Shown piece after piece: positions 1-11,530 of a stretch of 64,000 nt of DNA (the first letter of the stretch is position 1; every line of letters begins with the position of its first letter). The notes beneath the pieces were generated by a model. It searched no databases, was not told where the DNA came from, and worked only from the letters and a program-made list of their open reading frames with translations. The DNA comes from Fragum whitleyi (Eukaryota > Mollusca > Bivalvia > Cardiida > Cardiidae): NCBI GenBank assembly GCA_948146395.1, contig OX411548.1:57865020-57929019 (forward strand), given 5' to 3'. The position numbers were made by a program, and so were the translations under genes.

Positions 1-507
1 ATTATTTTTAAAGACAAGAAGTTATCTAGTCGTTCTAGTCTATATTCAGCTCGTGATAAATGACCAGTATGACAGTACGACAACGAAATCGTTGAAATAA
101 ATTGGAGATGGTCATTAATAGATGTTTGTAGAAAATCCAGCCGGTTAGACTGCATATTTCATTGTACTCACATTTAAGGTAGCGTAAGATTTGATAAATA
201 AAATGCGTTTCTAGCGTGTCGATAGGACTGGTCAACTGAGCCAGCAAAACCAAGATCGTAACTAACATTGTTGAAAATTCTTACAATTCATGGACAGGGA
301 GATAGTTCGAAAGGAGGGCATTGAGTTAATTTAGCTTATTCGAGCAATTCCCTCGAAAAGTGCCTCAAAAGGGGGAAAAACACACCAAAGATGCCATCAA
401 AGCAGACCATCATGCTAGGCTTAGGTATGATAAACTCTACGATGGTGAAAGACTCTTGGGAAAGGGAATAGGAAAGCGCAATTTATCAATGAAATTATTC
501 AGCATGT
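1..507. other. Non-coding, nothing recognised
   Basis: AT-rich sequence with no supported gene or repeat. Part of the segment from about 300 may be the degraded N-terminal flank of the reverse-transcriptase fossil that follows, but I could not find convincing protein similarity there. Confidence 0.4.
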
Positions 508-990
508 TGTGGTATTCTGTCAGATATTTTTAATCTTATTTATAGAACTGGGTTTTCCCCTGATAAGTGGACTGAAAGCATAAATATCCCCTTGCATAAA
601 GAGGGAGACCCCGGTGATGTTAATAATCACAGAGGAATTTTGTACGTTAGTTGTTTGTTAAAAAAAATTAACTGGTATACTGAACAAACGACTCAGTGCT
701 TAATGTAAAAAATTAAGCTTTGCTGATTCTCAATTTGGTTTTAGACGTGTGTTGTACGAATGAATTGTCTCTATGCCGCTTTCTAAGATTCAAAAAATGC
801 ATTTGAGAGTTATCTCAGATGAATAACCTTTCTTATCTAGGTATAATTCTTGCGAATAATTTGGACACTCGAGGTAATCTATCCCACCTTGTTTTCATTA
901 TTTTTTGATGACCTTGAATTGTTTGTGCAAGGAATGAATCATATGGGTTAACACTTGACCAAATAAGTAGTGAGTCTGGTGCAACCAACT
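508..990 (+). pseudogene. Reverse-transcriptase fossil of a LINE
   Basis: Conceptual translation of the plus strand gives a recognisable non-LTR reverse transcriptase. In one open stretch (about 520-660) it reads IYRTGFSPDKWTES, then IPLHKEGDPGDVNNHRG. This is the block preceding and containing the N-Y-R-P-I-like motif of RT fingers (here NNHRGI). After a frameshift comes FADSQFGFR (about 720-750), the next conserved RT block. Further down, in other frames, are RGNLSHLVF and FFDDLELFVQ, matching the 'G(x)LSP-LF-x-F-DDLE' region. The catalytic FADD box is not present, about 150 bases of palm are missing, and several stops and frameshifts interrupt the sequence. The element is dead. The family looks the same as the fossil at 25355-26525 on the other strand. 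Clade assignment is uncertain. Confidence 0.75.
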
Positions 991-2839
991 GGAGTTTTAA
1001 TAACTTTTTATAAAAATAGATTCAGTTATGCATGGGAAAAGCCTTATTGTGTGAACCATAAAAAATTTCTTTTATAAAATTTTCAGATTGCTGATTGTTG
1101 ATTTTCATCAAAGTTTGTATGGTAACCCAAGTCGTACTTAAAAATTCGTAAAAGATCACATTTGAATTGAAATTTCTTAATTATCTTACCTTTTAAATAG
1201 TTAACTCTTATTGCAAATTAAGACTCTCGTCTCATTGTCTTGGTACTGTCCAGGACCGCATAGAAAAATTGCATAGATAGGGAGCTTAGAACAGTTTTTA
1301 ATGCAACTGATTTGGCTAAACATATAAAATTAGAACGAATAATATAAAAAACAAATAATAAATAATTGTTTTAATAGCTACAACTTTTTTTGATCACGCG
1401 TTGTATTTTAATGTTAATATTTGTATGTTTGACGAGGAACTCTATAGTATATGACAATAAACATTTTTCTAGTGTTAACTTACCTTGTTTACTTCGTTTG
1501 ATAGTTTATTTCATTATTCAAAAAATCTTTCATTTTTCGGCATTAAGGTTTTTTCCTACCCTTTACCTACACACTTAAGTTCACTTGATGCGGAAAAAAG
1601 ACATTCTTGGCTCACTTGAAATCTAAGGTTGAATTTAGCGTGAAAGATAGTGAAATGTTGTCGTTTTTTCATGTTTAAATTTCGACCAAAATTAAAAAGA
1701 AACAGTAGTATATCTTTGCTTACCGTCGCTTACCTTGGTGAAAAGGGAATAGCGTGCATTATCAAATGAAACTAATGCGGAGTTATATTGGACGTGAAGT
1801 CACAATTATTGTATGAGGACCTAATTTAAAGATTTGTTGGTACCTTTCGAACACTAGACTAACAAAAGATAACTAGTTGTAAGATTAAAGTGTCCATCTC
1901 ATTGCTCTCAAAAAAGTAGTAAGTCAAAGCTTTAACATTTTTTTCCCAACCAAACATTGACTTATAAGTACCTTCGCTTACGAGAAACAAAGGCAAAACA
2001 TCTTAGATATGGTGCAATGGATGTTTTTTTTTGTTTTGTTTTGTTTTCGCATTGTTTTGCTCTAGAAAAGAAATATATCCATTTTCATTTTTTGCCTTTT
2101 CGATGATTTTGTTTTGGACCTTCACAACCTGAAAAAGAGCCATTGCTTTGTTGAGGCTTCGAGTGCTTTTTGGATTTTTTGGGAAGGTATGTACAAATAC
2201 GAGGTTAAGTATGTAAAAAGATGATGCCCATGGTGTAGATGCTGGAGTCTTGATCGCTACAACAAAATTGTCTCTGATCGCTTGAGATTAACTTTAGTCT
2301 GCAACAGGCTGAAATGGCACCTTAGTATTGTTGTAAGACTTCAGACATTCAAATAAAAAGAAAGTTTCGACTCGGGTGTTTATTCTCGGGTTCAAATTCA
2401 GCGTGTAGTGCTAGATACCATTTGAGCCAATACTCGATTGTTATTTTAGATCATTTTAAAGATATCTATTAAGACAGACTGACTCTTTATCTTATTTTTT
2501 AAAATATTATTTTAGTATTATAATAATTTTACTCACTAAACTTGTGTTTTTACTTACTATTATTATGATTAAGAGATGAAGAGAAAACTTGTTGATTTCA
2601 TTGAGGTATAAAACTAAAAACCTAATGACTCTGTGTGAAACGCGAAGCTGGGATAGTGCAATAATTCGTCAATCAAAAGGACTCAAATTTGAAAAATAAA
2701 AGTTAGTAAAATATCTGCCCAATTTGTGAGTTTTTTGTCTTAACACTCCATATTTTCGAGGACATCGCCAGCTCATCCAACTGGAGTTTACAGAATTATA
2801 TCCACTCCACTTGAGAGATATGTCACAAAACATCTCCAT
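991..2839. other. Non-coding AT-rich stretch
   Basis: No coding sequence or structured repeat is supported. Simple T-rich runs occur around 2025-2060 (TTTTG repeats) and an ATT-rich patch around 2500-2570. Short ORFs here lack any recognisable protein character. Confidence 0.4.
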
Positions 2840-2910
2840 TCAACTTGGGACTGAACACAGTTCAACTTAGATTGATTATCCAACATGCTACCAACTGCGC
2901 TATACGGTCA
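2840..2910 (-). repeat. Degenerate tRNA-like SINE head
   Basis: On the minus strand there is an A-box-like block (TAGCGCAGTTGGTAGC) identical in its core to the A box of the SINEs at 32810-33073 and 43679-43957. About 45 bases later comes a weak B-box-like block (GTTCAGTCCC). The rest of the SINE body is not recognisable. It is most likely an old, truncated SINE or tRNA-derived fragment and not a tRNA gene. Confidence 0.4.
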
Positions 2911-3185
2911 GACGTCAAGGGGGTAGAACCGGCCTCAATTTGATGCCTGAGTGAAGCATTTATATAGAAGATAATGGCAAATCCCGGTCATGTCTCTGCA
3001 GAGTATAGGCACAGTTAACAGTAGAGATGCCAAAATTTCAACATAATTATTTAGCCTTGGTCCAGTGTACTGCAAAAGCCTTTTTTCGCGCAGAGAGCTA
3101 AACACAATGGGGAACGATTTTATCAAGTTCGAAAAAATATTTCGTAGGTGTTGTTAAACCGTCGGTGTGTTATCCTCACTTTGAA

Positions 3186-3834
3186 GATGGCAACCAGGAA
3201 ACATAAGATTTTTATTACATGCTTAAAGTTTGCAAGGTATTTGACAGTGAACTTTAATCTAGTAGCTAAGGTCTAGCCTATCAAGAATCTGGATGATGGT
3301 GCATTTCAATAATGGATTAGTTTGAAAAAGTAGAGATGACAGACAAGACCACTAAAAATATACATGTACTTGCTACTCAACAATTCATCCAAACTTTGTA
3401 CTTAATTTAACTGATAAGATGTCAATTTGAAGTTTCTTGATGTAATGAATACCTTGAATGTCGATTAAAATAAGTATAGTTGTCTAGGTGGCTGCAAAAT
3501 AAATGAACTGGTTGATTACTAGTGTTAAGAAAGGTGTATATGTTTTTTGCAAATATTTGATGATACAACTAAAAAGAAATTTCAGATAAATTAGTCGGTG
3601 TTTGATGGTATTGCTTGCTACCTGAGCAAGTTAGGAAAATAATGGTTTTACAGTGATATTCAGTTTGGCAGTCGATATGGCAGTCTGTTTAGAGAGTTTA
3701 TGAATTATAAACTATGTGTACCTTAATGATAAGCATGAGAATATGATAGCAAAAACTTATCTGCAAAAAATCTGATTTATGGTAAATATGTTTAGATGTT
3801 AAGTATCAAAACATCTTATTTTAAAGATGGCACC
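3186..3834 (+). repeat. Left arm of foldback-like copy A (five ~150-bp units)
   Basis: The motif GATGGCA(A/G)CC and close variants occur at 3186 (GATGGCAACC), 3335 (GATGACAGAC), 3487 (GGTGGCTGC), 3674 (GATATGGCAG) and 3826 (GATGGCACCC). Intervals are 149, 152, 187 and 152 bases. Similarity between units outside the motif is weak, so the array is old or the motif is separately conserved. Confidence 0.6.
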
Positions 3835-5128
3835 CTCGCTGTTCTCCTGCCAGTTATTATCAAATTGTTTTTAACTATTGCGACAACGTAAGGGACTTGT
3901 TGGCAAAAACATGTTTGTTTAGTTATAGGTAATATATGTATTGACATGACCACTAATTTTTTTAAGGACCCATTGGCTTGCTCATTGAATTCGTCGTTAA
4001 AGAAAGAATTGCGTAAATAACAGTACGGTTTCTAAGAGAATGATAATGTTACATCTTAGATCGTTTTTTTTAGCACAGGTATTAGAGTGATCTCAACATA
4101 AGTACGATGTTTACTGAGACTCGTATTTTTTTTATTTTATTTTTCACAATATGCAACGTAATATAAGTAACAATTTATTTCTTGTCTTCCACGTCTTTTG
4201 AACCTTAAGCGACATGTCTATGTCCATCAGAGGTGTAATGGAAAGATGTAGACATAAAATATGATGAGTGCTGGCATATGCTCGAATCAACTGTCCGGAC
4301 AACGACAACTGTTCCCGAAATATATTGTACTGAGTAAGTGGTAACATAATTAAATGATAGCAACCTTTCCGAACCTTTATCGCAAATATAAGACTTATGA
4401 TTCCTAACTTTTTTCTTAAAAGTAAGGTGCAGAAACCTACAGCATTGTCTGAGGCTACAGCCATACATAATGGTACAATAATGGTCTAATATATATCCTT
4501 ACAAATTGATATTCAAGTCTAAAGTTACTGTACATTAGAATAATTATATAAATAAATATATATCATTTGGTGCATTTTCATTGCGTCTGAGTATATAATT
4601 GAGTATTAATTTGCTATGATAATAAAGACAAAATCCACTCCCTAAAAATATGTTTGTTCTATGTCTACCGACAAAGTCTTGTTATAGGTGTATTTGTGTT
4701 TACTGCTTGATTCAATGCTTTTTAATTGGAAATTATAAATATATTTTGATTTATCATTTTTGCTTCTTTTTCCACTTACTAATTTGTTTACGATTGTGTT
4801 ACCTAGCTCCCTTGATAATTAATCAGAACTGATAATTTCAGCATTAAAAAAGATGACAACAATAATTATTACAGTACAGTAAAGCTAGAATACTGCTACA
4901 AAATTGTCGCACAACAAACGCTAACAAATTGAGCCAATTTTTGGTAATGATCAAATTTCGATTTAGATGTTTGGTTCGTTCGAAAATCATTATTTAAGTC
5001 ACTCTATGCGCTAATATGAAAACAAGTAGACGTACAGCAAAGCCACAATACTGTTGCCAAATCGTCATTTTGCAAATGCCATCAAAATGAAGATTAGAAC
5101 AGACAAGAGGGTGATTTGAAAAACAATT

Positions 5129-5356
5129 TTGAAAATCTTTCGCTGCTATTATCGCTCTGAATCACCTTCAGTTGGTGATGATTTGAATAAATCAATTTCG
5201 ATGATGTTAGATTCGTGCAACAATCAGCATTTTAGGGATCTGTGTGCTAGTTATTCGCCTCATACATTTAGTTCGAAGGAAGCTTGCAATTGTCGCAAAG
5301 ACAAAATCAGGGAGTACATTGCATGTTTTCAAGCATTACACAATACACCCGGGTAA
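5129..5356 (+). pseudogene. Small ORF inside foldback-like copy A, possible coding relic
   Basis: A 75-codon ORF lies in the central part of the element. The same DNA in copy B (about 29360-29560) is recognisable but broken by indels and stops, so the frame is not maintained. Two Cys-rich patches are visible (C-N-C and a C near each end) but match no family I know. It may be the last trace of an element-encoded protein or a chance ORF. No function is assigned. Confidence 0.25.
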
Positions 5357-5912
5357 CACACAATTGTATGTCATCATGCTTATATGACATTTTGAGCGAT
5401 TGTGAACATGCATTTTGAATTTGCTTCTAAAATATTTTTGAAATGCTAAATAAGCCGTAGCGAAAGAACATCTTTTCCAATAATAAACAATTATATACTG
5501 ATATGGATATGGTTTTATAGGTAGGCTACAGTGAATCAGAATAATGAAACTCTGGCGATTATCTGTAACGGCTTTCCTGAAAATAATATTAATAATCTTA
5601 AGCGTAACATAACAAATCCTTACTAAACTAGTGAAAAAAAATCAGATAAAAAATAATCATATTCAATTAAAATAACAACGATTTTCCAAAATAATCATAA
5701 AATAATTTTCTTTCAGTATTGACCATATCGTTTATTCAACGCGGAATAGTTCTAACTGCTTTAATGTTTGTTGGTGAACCAACTGTTTTGAGCCAATCCA
5801 TCAATATGAGACGAATATTTTGTTGTGCAATAATTTTCTCGCAAAGAAAATAGAATTTTATTTTCAATTACCATTACATGCAACAATCGAAATGCGAAAT
5901 TTATTAAAAATT

Positions 5913-6662
5913 GGCTGCCATCTTAGTACATAAAATACTTTTTAAATTGCATATGGAACTTTTCTTATTTCAAAATGGTGACCTGTTTTTTCATAAGTAT
6001 ATATATGAATCATTTCTAATATAATCATGTAACCTTAATCTTTCTTCAGGAAAATTCCTTGGCTGCCATCTCGAATGTTATCATTCATTTAAGGCATTAA
6101 TTTTTAAAATAACTTTGAAATTGGCCTTGAAACTATTGATGTAGGCTTATTTTTTTCTAAAATCGAGTTTAAAACACAATTAACTTAGAATTTCTCTTTC
6201 CGGGCTGCCATCTTAAAATCAATAATTGATGTAACAATAGCTGAGAGTTGTCTTTTGCCTGATATTTAGAAGGCACAAAACCACTTATAAATGTTTCCTG
6301 AAGAAGCCCTAAGATTCTTATGTCAGATGGTCAAGAAATACTTGAAATGCCATTCAATAATTCGATTTGGCTGCCACCCTGACTACAATACTAGTTTCTA
6401 ATGTCATATTATGCATTGATTTTTATCTCGAACTTTTACATCGAATTAAACACAAAAAATCCTTTTCAAAGGTTGTCATTGTGATCAACCGAGCTGTTGG
6501 TGTAACATTCGATAGTAAGGCTGCCATCTCGATTTTCTCAAAATGCTCAAAGATGACAAGATGTCATCAGCAAAATTCTGGTTCGGGAAGGCCTTAGCTA
6601 CAAGAATCAGTCAAGAAAAAAAAACTTAGAACCCTACTTCCGGGTCCTACTGCCGGACTATT
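5913..6662 (-). repeat. Right arm of foldback-like copy A (five ~150-bp units)
   Basis: GGCTGCCATC, the reverse complement of the left-arm motif, occurs at 5913, 6061, 6203, 6369 and 6519. Intervals are 148, 142, 166 and 150 bases. The outermost part (GGCCTTAGCTACAAGAATC and on to CTGCCGGACTATTA) is strongly conserved with copy B at 31475-31553. Confidence 0.65.
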
Positions 6663-7720
6663 AATTGATTTTTTACATATGGCTTTGCACATAACATTAA
6701 GAAATAAAAAATAACTAAGATATTACAAAAATGGTGAAGTTAATTAGGATAACTTGTATAATTTTGATACAGAAAAACTTTAATTATAATGATTTTATTG
6801 AATATACGATTGAATCTAGTAATCCTGTAAGTGTAGAAGTATACAGTTTAGAGTACTTCAAGTGCCTTGATGATAGTGGATTTCCATTGTCAATTACAAG
6901 TTGACAAAATCATTTTGATTTTTAATACCTTACCAGTTTGTAATTCTGTGTTTTATCTTTCAATGGTTAAATCAATTTTTCATATTTGAGCTGAATGAAG
7001 GGTGAATTATTGTTTTGAAAATTCCAGAATTCCTTCTTTACTCTATTTAAATTTACTGTCTGCTAGTGATGTATACTTCTTAATCTCTACTTCCGCTCAA
7101 AGGTGTATCTTATCTATATCTTCCATTCTACGAATATGTCCATCTCGGTACCCTTATGATTTCCAAAGATTCCCAGTCCTCTTCTGTTTAAATCATCGAC
7201 AAAGATTACAATCTCCCGCCATCTTACACGTTTTGTCTATGGAATTAACGGTAAAGTGACAAAGATAAGGGCGGCCTCTGATTGGTCCATAATTTATTCA
7301 GATCAAATCCAATCATTTATTTTCGGAGATTTACGTTGTTTCTAAAAGTTATGTGCAGAATGGATGCAAGTCTATTGCAGGTCTTGGTAGGCATTTTCTA
7401 GACATCGGGGTATCTTCCGGAACCGACTATGAAATTCGGTGGGCAGAGAGGGTTCACTTTAATATGACGTAATTACTCATTGATAAAACGGATCACCCTT
7501 TATTCCAAATGGTCTTTTTCGATGTGCAACAGTTTTTTCTTTAATTCGATGTAAGGCTTGACTTCCAGTCAAATTTTGGGGATGAGCTATGTAGACAACA
7601 GTGGACAATGGGAAATGTACTAGTTCCCCGTACCAAATCTATGCAGCATAAAATTCGACCATAATGTTTTCGTTGCATATCTTCAAATTGTACAATTGAA
7701 AAGAAAATATTAATTTTTAC

Positions 7721-7755
<35 letters not shown>

Positions 7756-8248
7756 ATATATTTTCTCGAATTTTTTGAAGAGTAATCCGAGATTGAGAAT
7801 AGAAATAATAATAATAATGATTTTTTTTTGTTTAAAGAAGGAAGCTCATTAAGCTGTCATCATACAAACAACACAATGAAGACCTTATTATCTATAACAA
7901 TATGAGGTAATGATCATTATTTTGATAATTATAATTAGTCATGCATATAGAAACAGTCATGTATAAAAACTATTGAAAAGAAAAAAAAAAATCTTTGTTT
8001 CAAAACGCGAAATTCGTAATCGATAGGTCTCCTATCAGTTGGTTACCAATTTGAATTTTGTGTATTTTTCCCGAGATCTGGGTTACGTAAAGTTCAAGAT
8101 TTGATTTTAACTTGGGACAATTCTTTACCCCACTTATTCCGCTTTTTTTTTTTTCAAAGAAAATCTATACCAAATCAAATACAAAATACGTAAATTTAGT
8201 AAATAAATATGGTTTATTCTACGTAATCGATGCAAAGAACATTATTTT
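6663..8248. other. Non-coding stretch with a poly-A tract
   Basis: No gene is supported. A poly-A run of about 29 bases lies at 7723-7751, and an AAT-rich patch around 7800-7820 follows it. The poly-A could be the tail of an unrecognised retroposed sequence, but no target duplication was found around it. Confidence 0.4.
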
Positions 8249-8670
8249 CTTTAATGCTTTTCGGTGGTTTATCGAGAAATAACGGTAGATTATCACTTGA
8301 TAAACTCACCGCAAAAGCAGTGAAATTATCAAAAACTTATGCTCTGTTTTTGTGCATTGCATCCTATCTGACGTCATCTATGCGGGGCGAAATAAGTGAC
8401 GTCACAATGAACGTTGCATAGCAATCTCGCGCAAAATGACGCGCTTTACGAAAATATATCATAGAAATTTCACATTTTGTCTCCTTTTTGCATTAAAGAA
8501 ATAGAATAATCGTGTGTTTTTCGAGTAAGATCGATAAATATTTCATTTCGTGAACAACAAAATCTATTTTTTCACTCGTGGCTCTGCCACTCGTGAAAAT
8601 ATAGCTTTTGATATTCACTCAATGAAATATAAATCGATCTTACACTGAAACAAACGATTATCCTCTATAT
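8249..8670 (+). repeat. Hairpin repeat family 1, copy 1
   Basis: A 422-bp unit beginning CTTTAATGCTTTTCGGTGG and ending near CAAACGATTATCCTCTAT. Two further near-identical full copies are in tandem at 28356-29180, with a truncated copy at 55963 and a diverged one at 39940. Its 3' third (8525-8643) is a long inverted repeat: arms start GTAAGATCGAT and end ATCGATCTTAC around a loop with GGCTCTGCC. The body contains TGACGTCA-like sites (ATCTGACGTCATC, AAGTGACGTCACA). It is non-coding and behaves like a MITE or foldback-type repeat. Confidence 0.8.
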
Positions 8671-8856
8671 TATTATTTAGAATATTTATTATCTTATTAT
8701 TTGCATAATGGCTTTTCAATTCTTTTGCCACACACTTTGATGTTGACAGAAAGTGTGCAAATATAATTTCTTTAAATCTTAACGAAAACGTGTCTTCCGT
8801 TCTTACTTTCATAATACAAAGGTATCTAATCCACGTTAGTTAAGTTAAGAGAAACC

Positions 8857-8906
8857 CTTTTACCATATTATTATTTTCACTCTTTTACCATATAATTATT
8901 TTCAAA
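8857..8906 (+). repeat. 25-bp tandem duplication
   Basis: CTTTTACCATATTATTATTT is repeated one period later (25 bp) with small changes. It is a simple local duplication. Confidence 0.7.
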
Positions 8907-8984
8907 CTATAAGCATTTTTGATCTAATCAAATCTGATCAGTCAGATCTGTTTCAAATAGTTATAAATATCTGTTTTAAGCCCA

Positions 8985-9240
8985 CTCGTCGTCCGTCGTC
9001 CACTGTAAAAAGAATTTAATGTTATGATGATAATGTTAAAAATTTCAGGATGCTCTGCCAGAAATCGGTTAACATTTTTAGACAAAAATCATTCTCCTCT
9101 AAAACCAATGGGCCAATCAAGTTAAAACTTATTGGGGTTGTTCCCTACATGGTTTTCTACCAAAACTCTAGTTTCAATGGCCAAAGTCTTAACAATTGCC
9201 AAAAATTTAAATTTGAATTTAATTTCATCAAAAACTCTGT
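8985..9240. repeat. Possible fragment of the AGCTCACC-type repeat
   Basis: CGTCGTCCGTCGTCC, then AAACCAATGGGCCAAT and GTTTTCTACCAAAACTCTAG, recall the start of the repeats at 45784 and 46854 (CGTC-rich segment followed by 'ACTACTGAGCCAATT'). Similarity is partial and the ends are undefined. Confidence 0.35.
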
Positions 9241-10774
9241 TTGAGAAATTTCGAAAATTCACGAATATTTAAAAAAAAACAAACAAACAAAAAAAAAAAA
9301 AAAAAAAAAGAGAGGACGAAATCAAAGTTTTTTTTTCAAAACAAACCAAAGTGAATATCAAAACAGTATTTAGTAATAATAACCCGGTTGGCAAGTAATG
9401 ACTTACTTTGGTGATTGTCCTCTTATTAGTTTTTTGTTTACAAAAGACTTGCAATATTTTTGTAGATACGTCTTTTTCACAGAAAGGGTGTTATATAAAC
9501 TATAAATTTCATCTTTGAAATAGTGATATTCCCTTTTTCATTTAATGTGTAATCAGAATTTAATTAAGCCATGCTTTTACAACTTAGCAAGCTATAAAGG
9601 AATTTACACTTTGAGACCGTTCTTTTATCCGTAACCTTTATTTGAAGAATTGTGATACTCATAAGCATGTCAAAATTTCGATTCCCGACGGCTATACACA
9701 GCATTTTCTTTTGTAGATAGTTGAAAATTTCAGTGGGGCGAGAAATACTAAGGATCCATTATTTAAGAATTACGCGAATTCTAAGAATTAATATTAATGC
9801 CACCGGAATATGTCTGGAAATCTTTTCAGCGGCGTTTAACACATAACCTTAGAAACACAATATATTGTTGTTTTTGTTGTATATAAAAATAAGTGAAAAC
9901 GAAAGGTCATATCTTCATGACTTTGATAATTTACACAATTGTTAACATTTTTTTTTTTTTTTTTTTTTTGTACTCCAAATAAAAAGATAAAGGAAACCCA
10001 CTCCTCAAATGTATCGTCAAAGATAGTCCAGATCTGAATGCTTGAATAAACGCCGGTTTCAATGAAATATTTTCTTATATCAACATGATGAAAGCTGCAT
10101 TTTAATCAACGTTTAAAGTAAAGTAAGGTAAAATAATATAAAATATAATGAAATAAAATAAAATAATAAATTGACAACGAACATGAAAAAATTCACCTAC
10201 ATTGTATTTTTATTATGGTAACGTAATAAATGCCATAAGGATGAAGCTTAGTAAGGAGAAAGCGCAGACATTTTGAAATAAGCAGTGTTGTTAGAGCGTT
10301 AAAAGCTCCAGAACCTTCAGTTATCCGATTAACATCCATACTGAGATTCATTAACTTCTTATTTTCACAGATTTTAGATAACAAGGTGTTTTATCGGATC
10401 GTCATATCCGGGGATTACCTTGACACTCCTTGACACAGGGTCGTATGGTTTCACTAGTCACTATAACGGAGAAAATGTAATCCTTTTTTGTTAAGAAGAG
10501 TTCTTTTTAGGAAAACCAGACCGTTCAAACGGTCTAAAAGCCAACGCACTAGGTTCCTCGTGCAGGAGTGCGTTCGTTTCTATTTACAAAAAACATTTTC
10601 ATTTCACATACAGGATGGATTTGAGATATTCTCCAAAACATTTAGGTGTTGTCTCAAGATGTATGCTCAAATGATTAGGTTGTCTTTCATCAGAAATTAA
10701 TGTCTTATCAGTATCAGCACTACAGTGCAACAAATCGTTGCTTAATGGAATAAAATTTTATACTTTTTTTTGTC
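9241..10774. other. Non-coding stretch with homopolymer tracts
   Basis: No gene is supported. Poly-A with CAAA interruptions lies at about 9270-9309, poly-T at about 9951-9969, and an AAAAT-rich patch at 10125-10170. The ORFs seen here are low complexity or lack protein-like composition. Confidence 0.4.
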
Positions 10775-10842
10775 ATATAATATGGCGGCTGAAGCACATA
10801 GTTTACTTGGTATTTCTCGCACCAGTCCTACTTGGTCCTCCT
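10775..10842 (-). repeat. SINE 3'-core fragment
   Basis: ATGGCGGCTGAAGCACATAG and TGGTATTTCTCGCACCAGT match the reverse complement of the SINE core in the copies at 32810-33073 (GGCGGCTGGAGCACCTAAC, TGGTATTTCTCTCACCAGT) and 43679-43957. It is an old, truncated minus-strand copy without its tRNA-like head. Confidence 0.6.
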
Positions 10843-11193
10843 CTGAAAACTGACGTGAAAACTGCCCTATGATGGCGGTACTTGTCAAATCTTCAGACAC
10901 AGACGGTCGGTTTGTCTGTTAGGCAATGAAGTTGTGCACTTAACATAGCTTATTAAATATACCAACAAGAGTATTTTCTCCTGTGTAATTATAGTAATAT
11001 TTTCGGACTATTTTCTTTCGCAACGTAAGTCATAAGACACACGATATACTCGTGTCCTGTTATACCCGTGTAGTAAACTGACAAAATTCGACAAATGCTG
11101 TAGCTCCTTTGAATAACTTATTTGGGCTAAAAACATTAGGATTTAAGAGCATTATATCTTTTTAAATATCATCTCCAGAAAGCAGTAATATAG
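10843..11193. other. Non-coding, nothing recognised
   Basis: AT-rich spacer between a SINE fragment and a hairpin repeat. Confidence 0.4.
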
Positions 11194-11530
11194 GTTATTG
11201 AATTTATATGGGAATATATTGTGTTGGACGAGTTCTTTTGGCAGAGTGCCCGAGCTTGCGAGGGCAACTACGCCAAAAGAACGAGTCCGACACAATATAT
11301 TCCCATTTAAATTCAATAACCTTTTTATTGCATACTTTGATATTGTTGGACGATATTCACTTCTTAGTTATTAATTTTTTACATCACCTATACTTCAAGA
11401 ACGATTTTTTGTTTGAATTTAAACCGCTTTTTGATAACAGTTACGCATTAGACCTTTTCCCGCAAAATCCTTTCCGTTATATTTTTACGTTCGGATAAAT
11501 ACATCCGTTGCTATGAAGTGACAGTGTAAA
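11194..11530 (+). repeat. Hairpin repeat family 2, copy A
   Basis: Starts with an inverted repeat. The left arm is 11194-11242 (GTTATTGAATTTATATGGG onward) and the right arm 11272-11320, 49 bases each with about four mismatches, closing on a 29-base loop. The body continues with TTTGATATTGTTGGACGAT to CATCCGTTGCTATGAAGTGA. The whole unit recurs inverted at 34117-34405. It is a non-coding MITE-like repeat. Confidence 0.8.

Larger units (their letters stand above)
3186..6662. mobile_element. Foldback-like element, copy A
   Basis: About 3.5 kb flanked by long, diverged inverted arms. The left arm starts near 3186. At about 3268 it reads GTAGCTAAGGTCT, followed by a CAAGAATCTGG block. The right arm contains the reverse complement near 6560-6605 (GGCCTTAGCTAC preceded by CCAGAATTTTG in antisense order), and similarity continues inward past the GATGGCA motif. 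Each arm holds five occurrences of a GATGGCAGCC-type motif at roughly 150-bp spacing, in opposite orientations in the two arms. The roughly 2-kb centre has no intact transposase. A homologous copy lies at 26900-31553. Long terminal inverted repeats made of internal sub-repeats resemble foldback (FB/TU) elements. The exact termini and any target duplication are not resolved. Confidence 0.6.
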
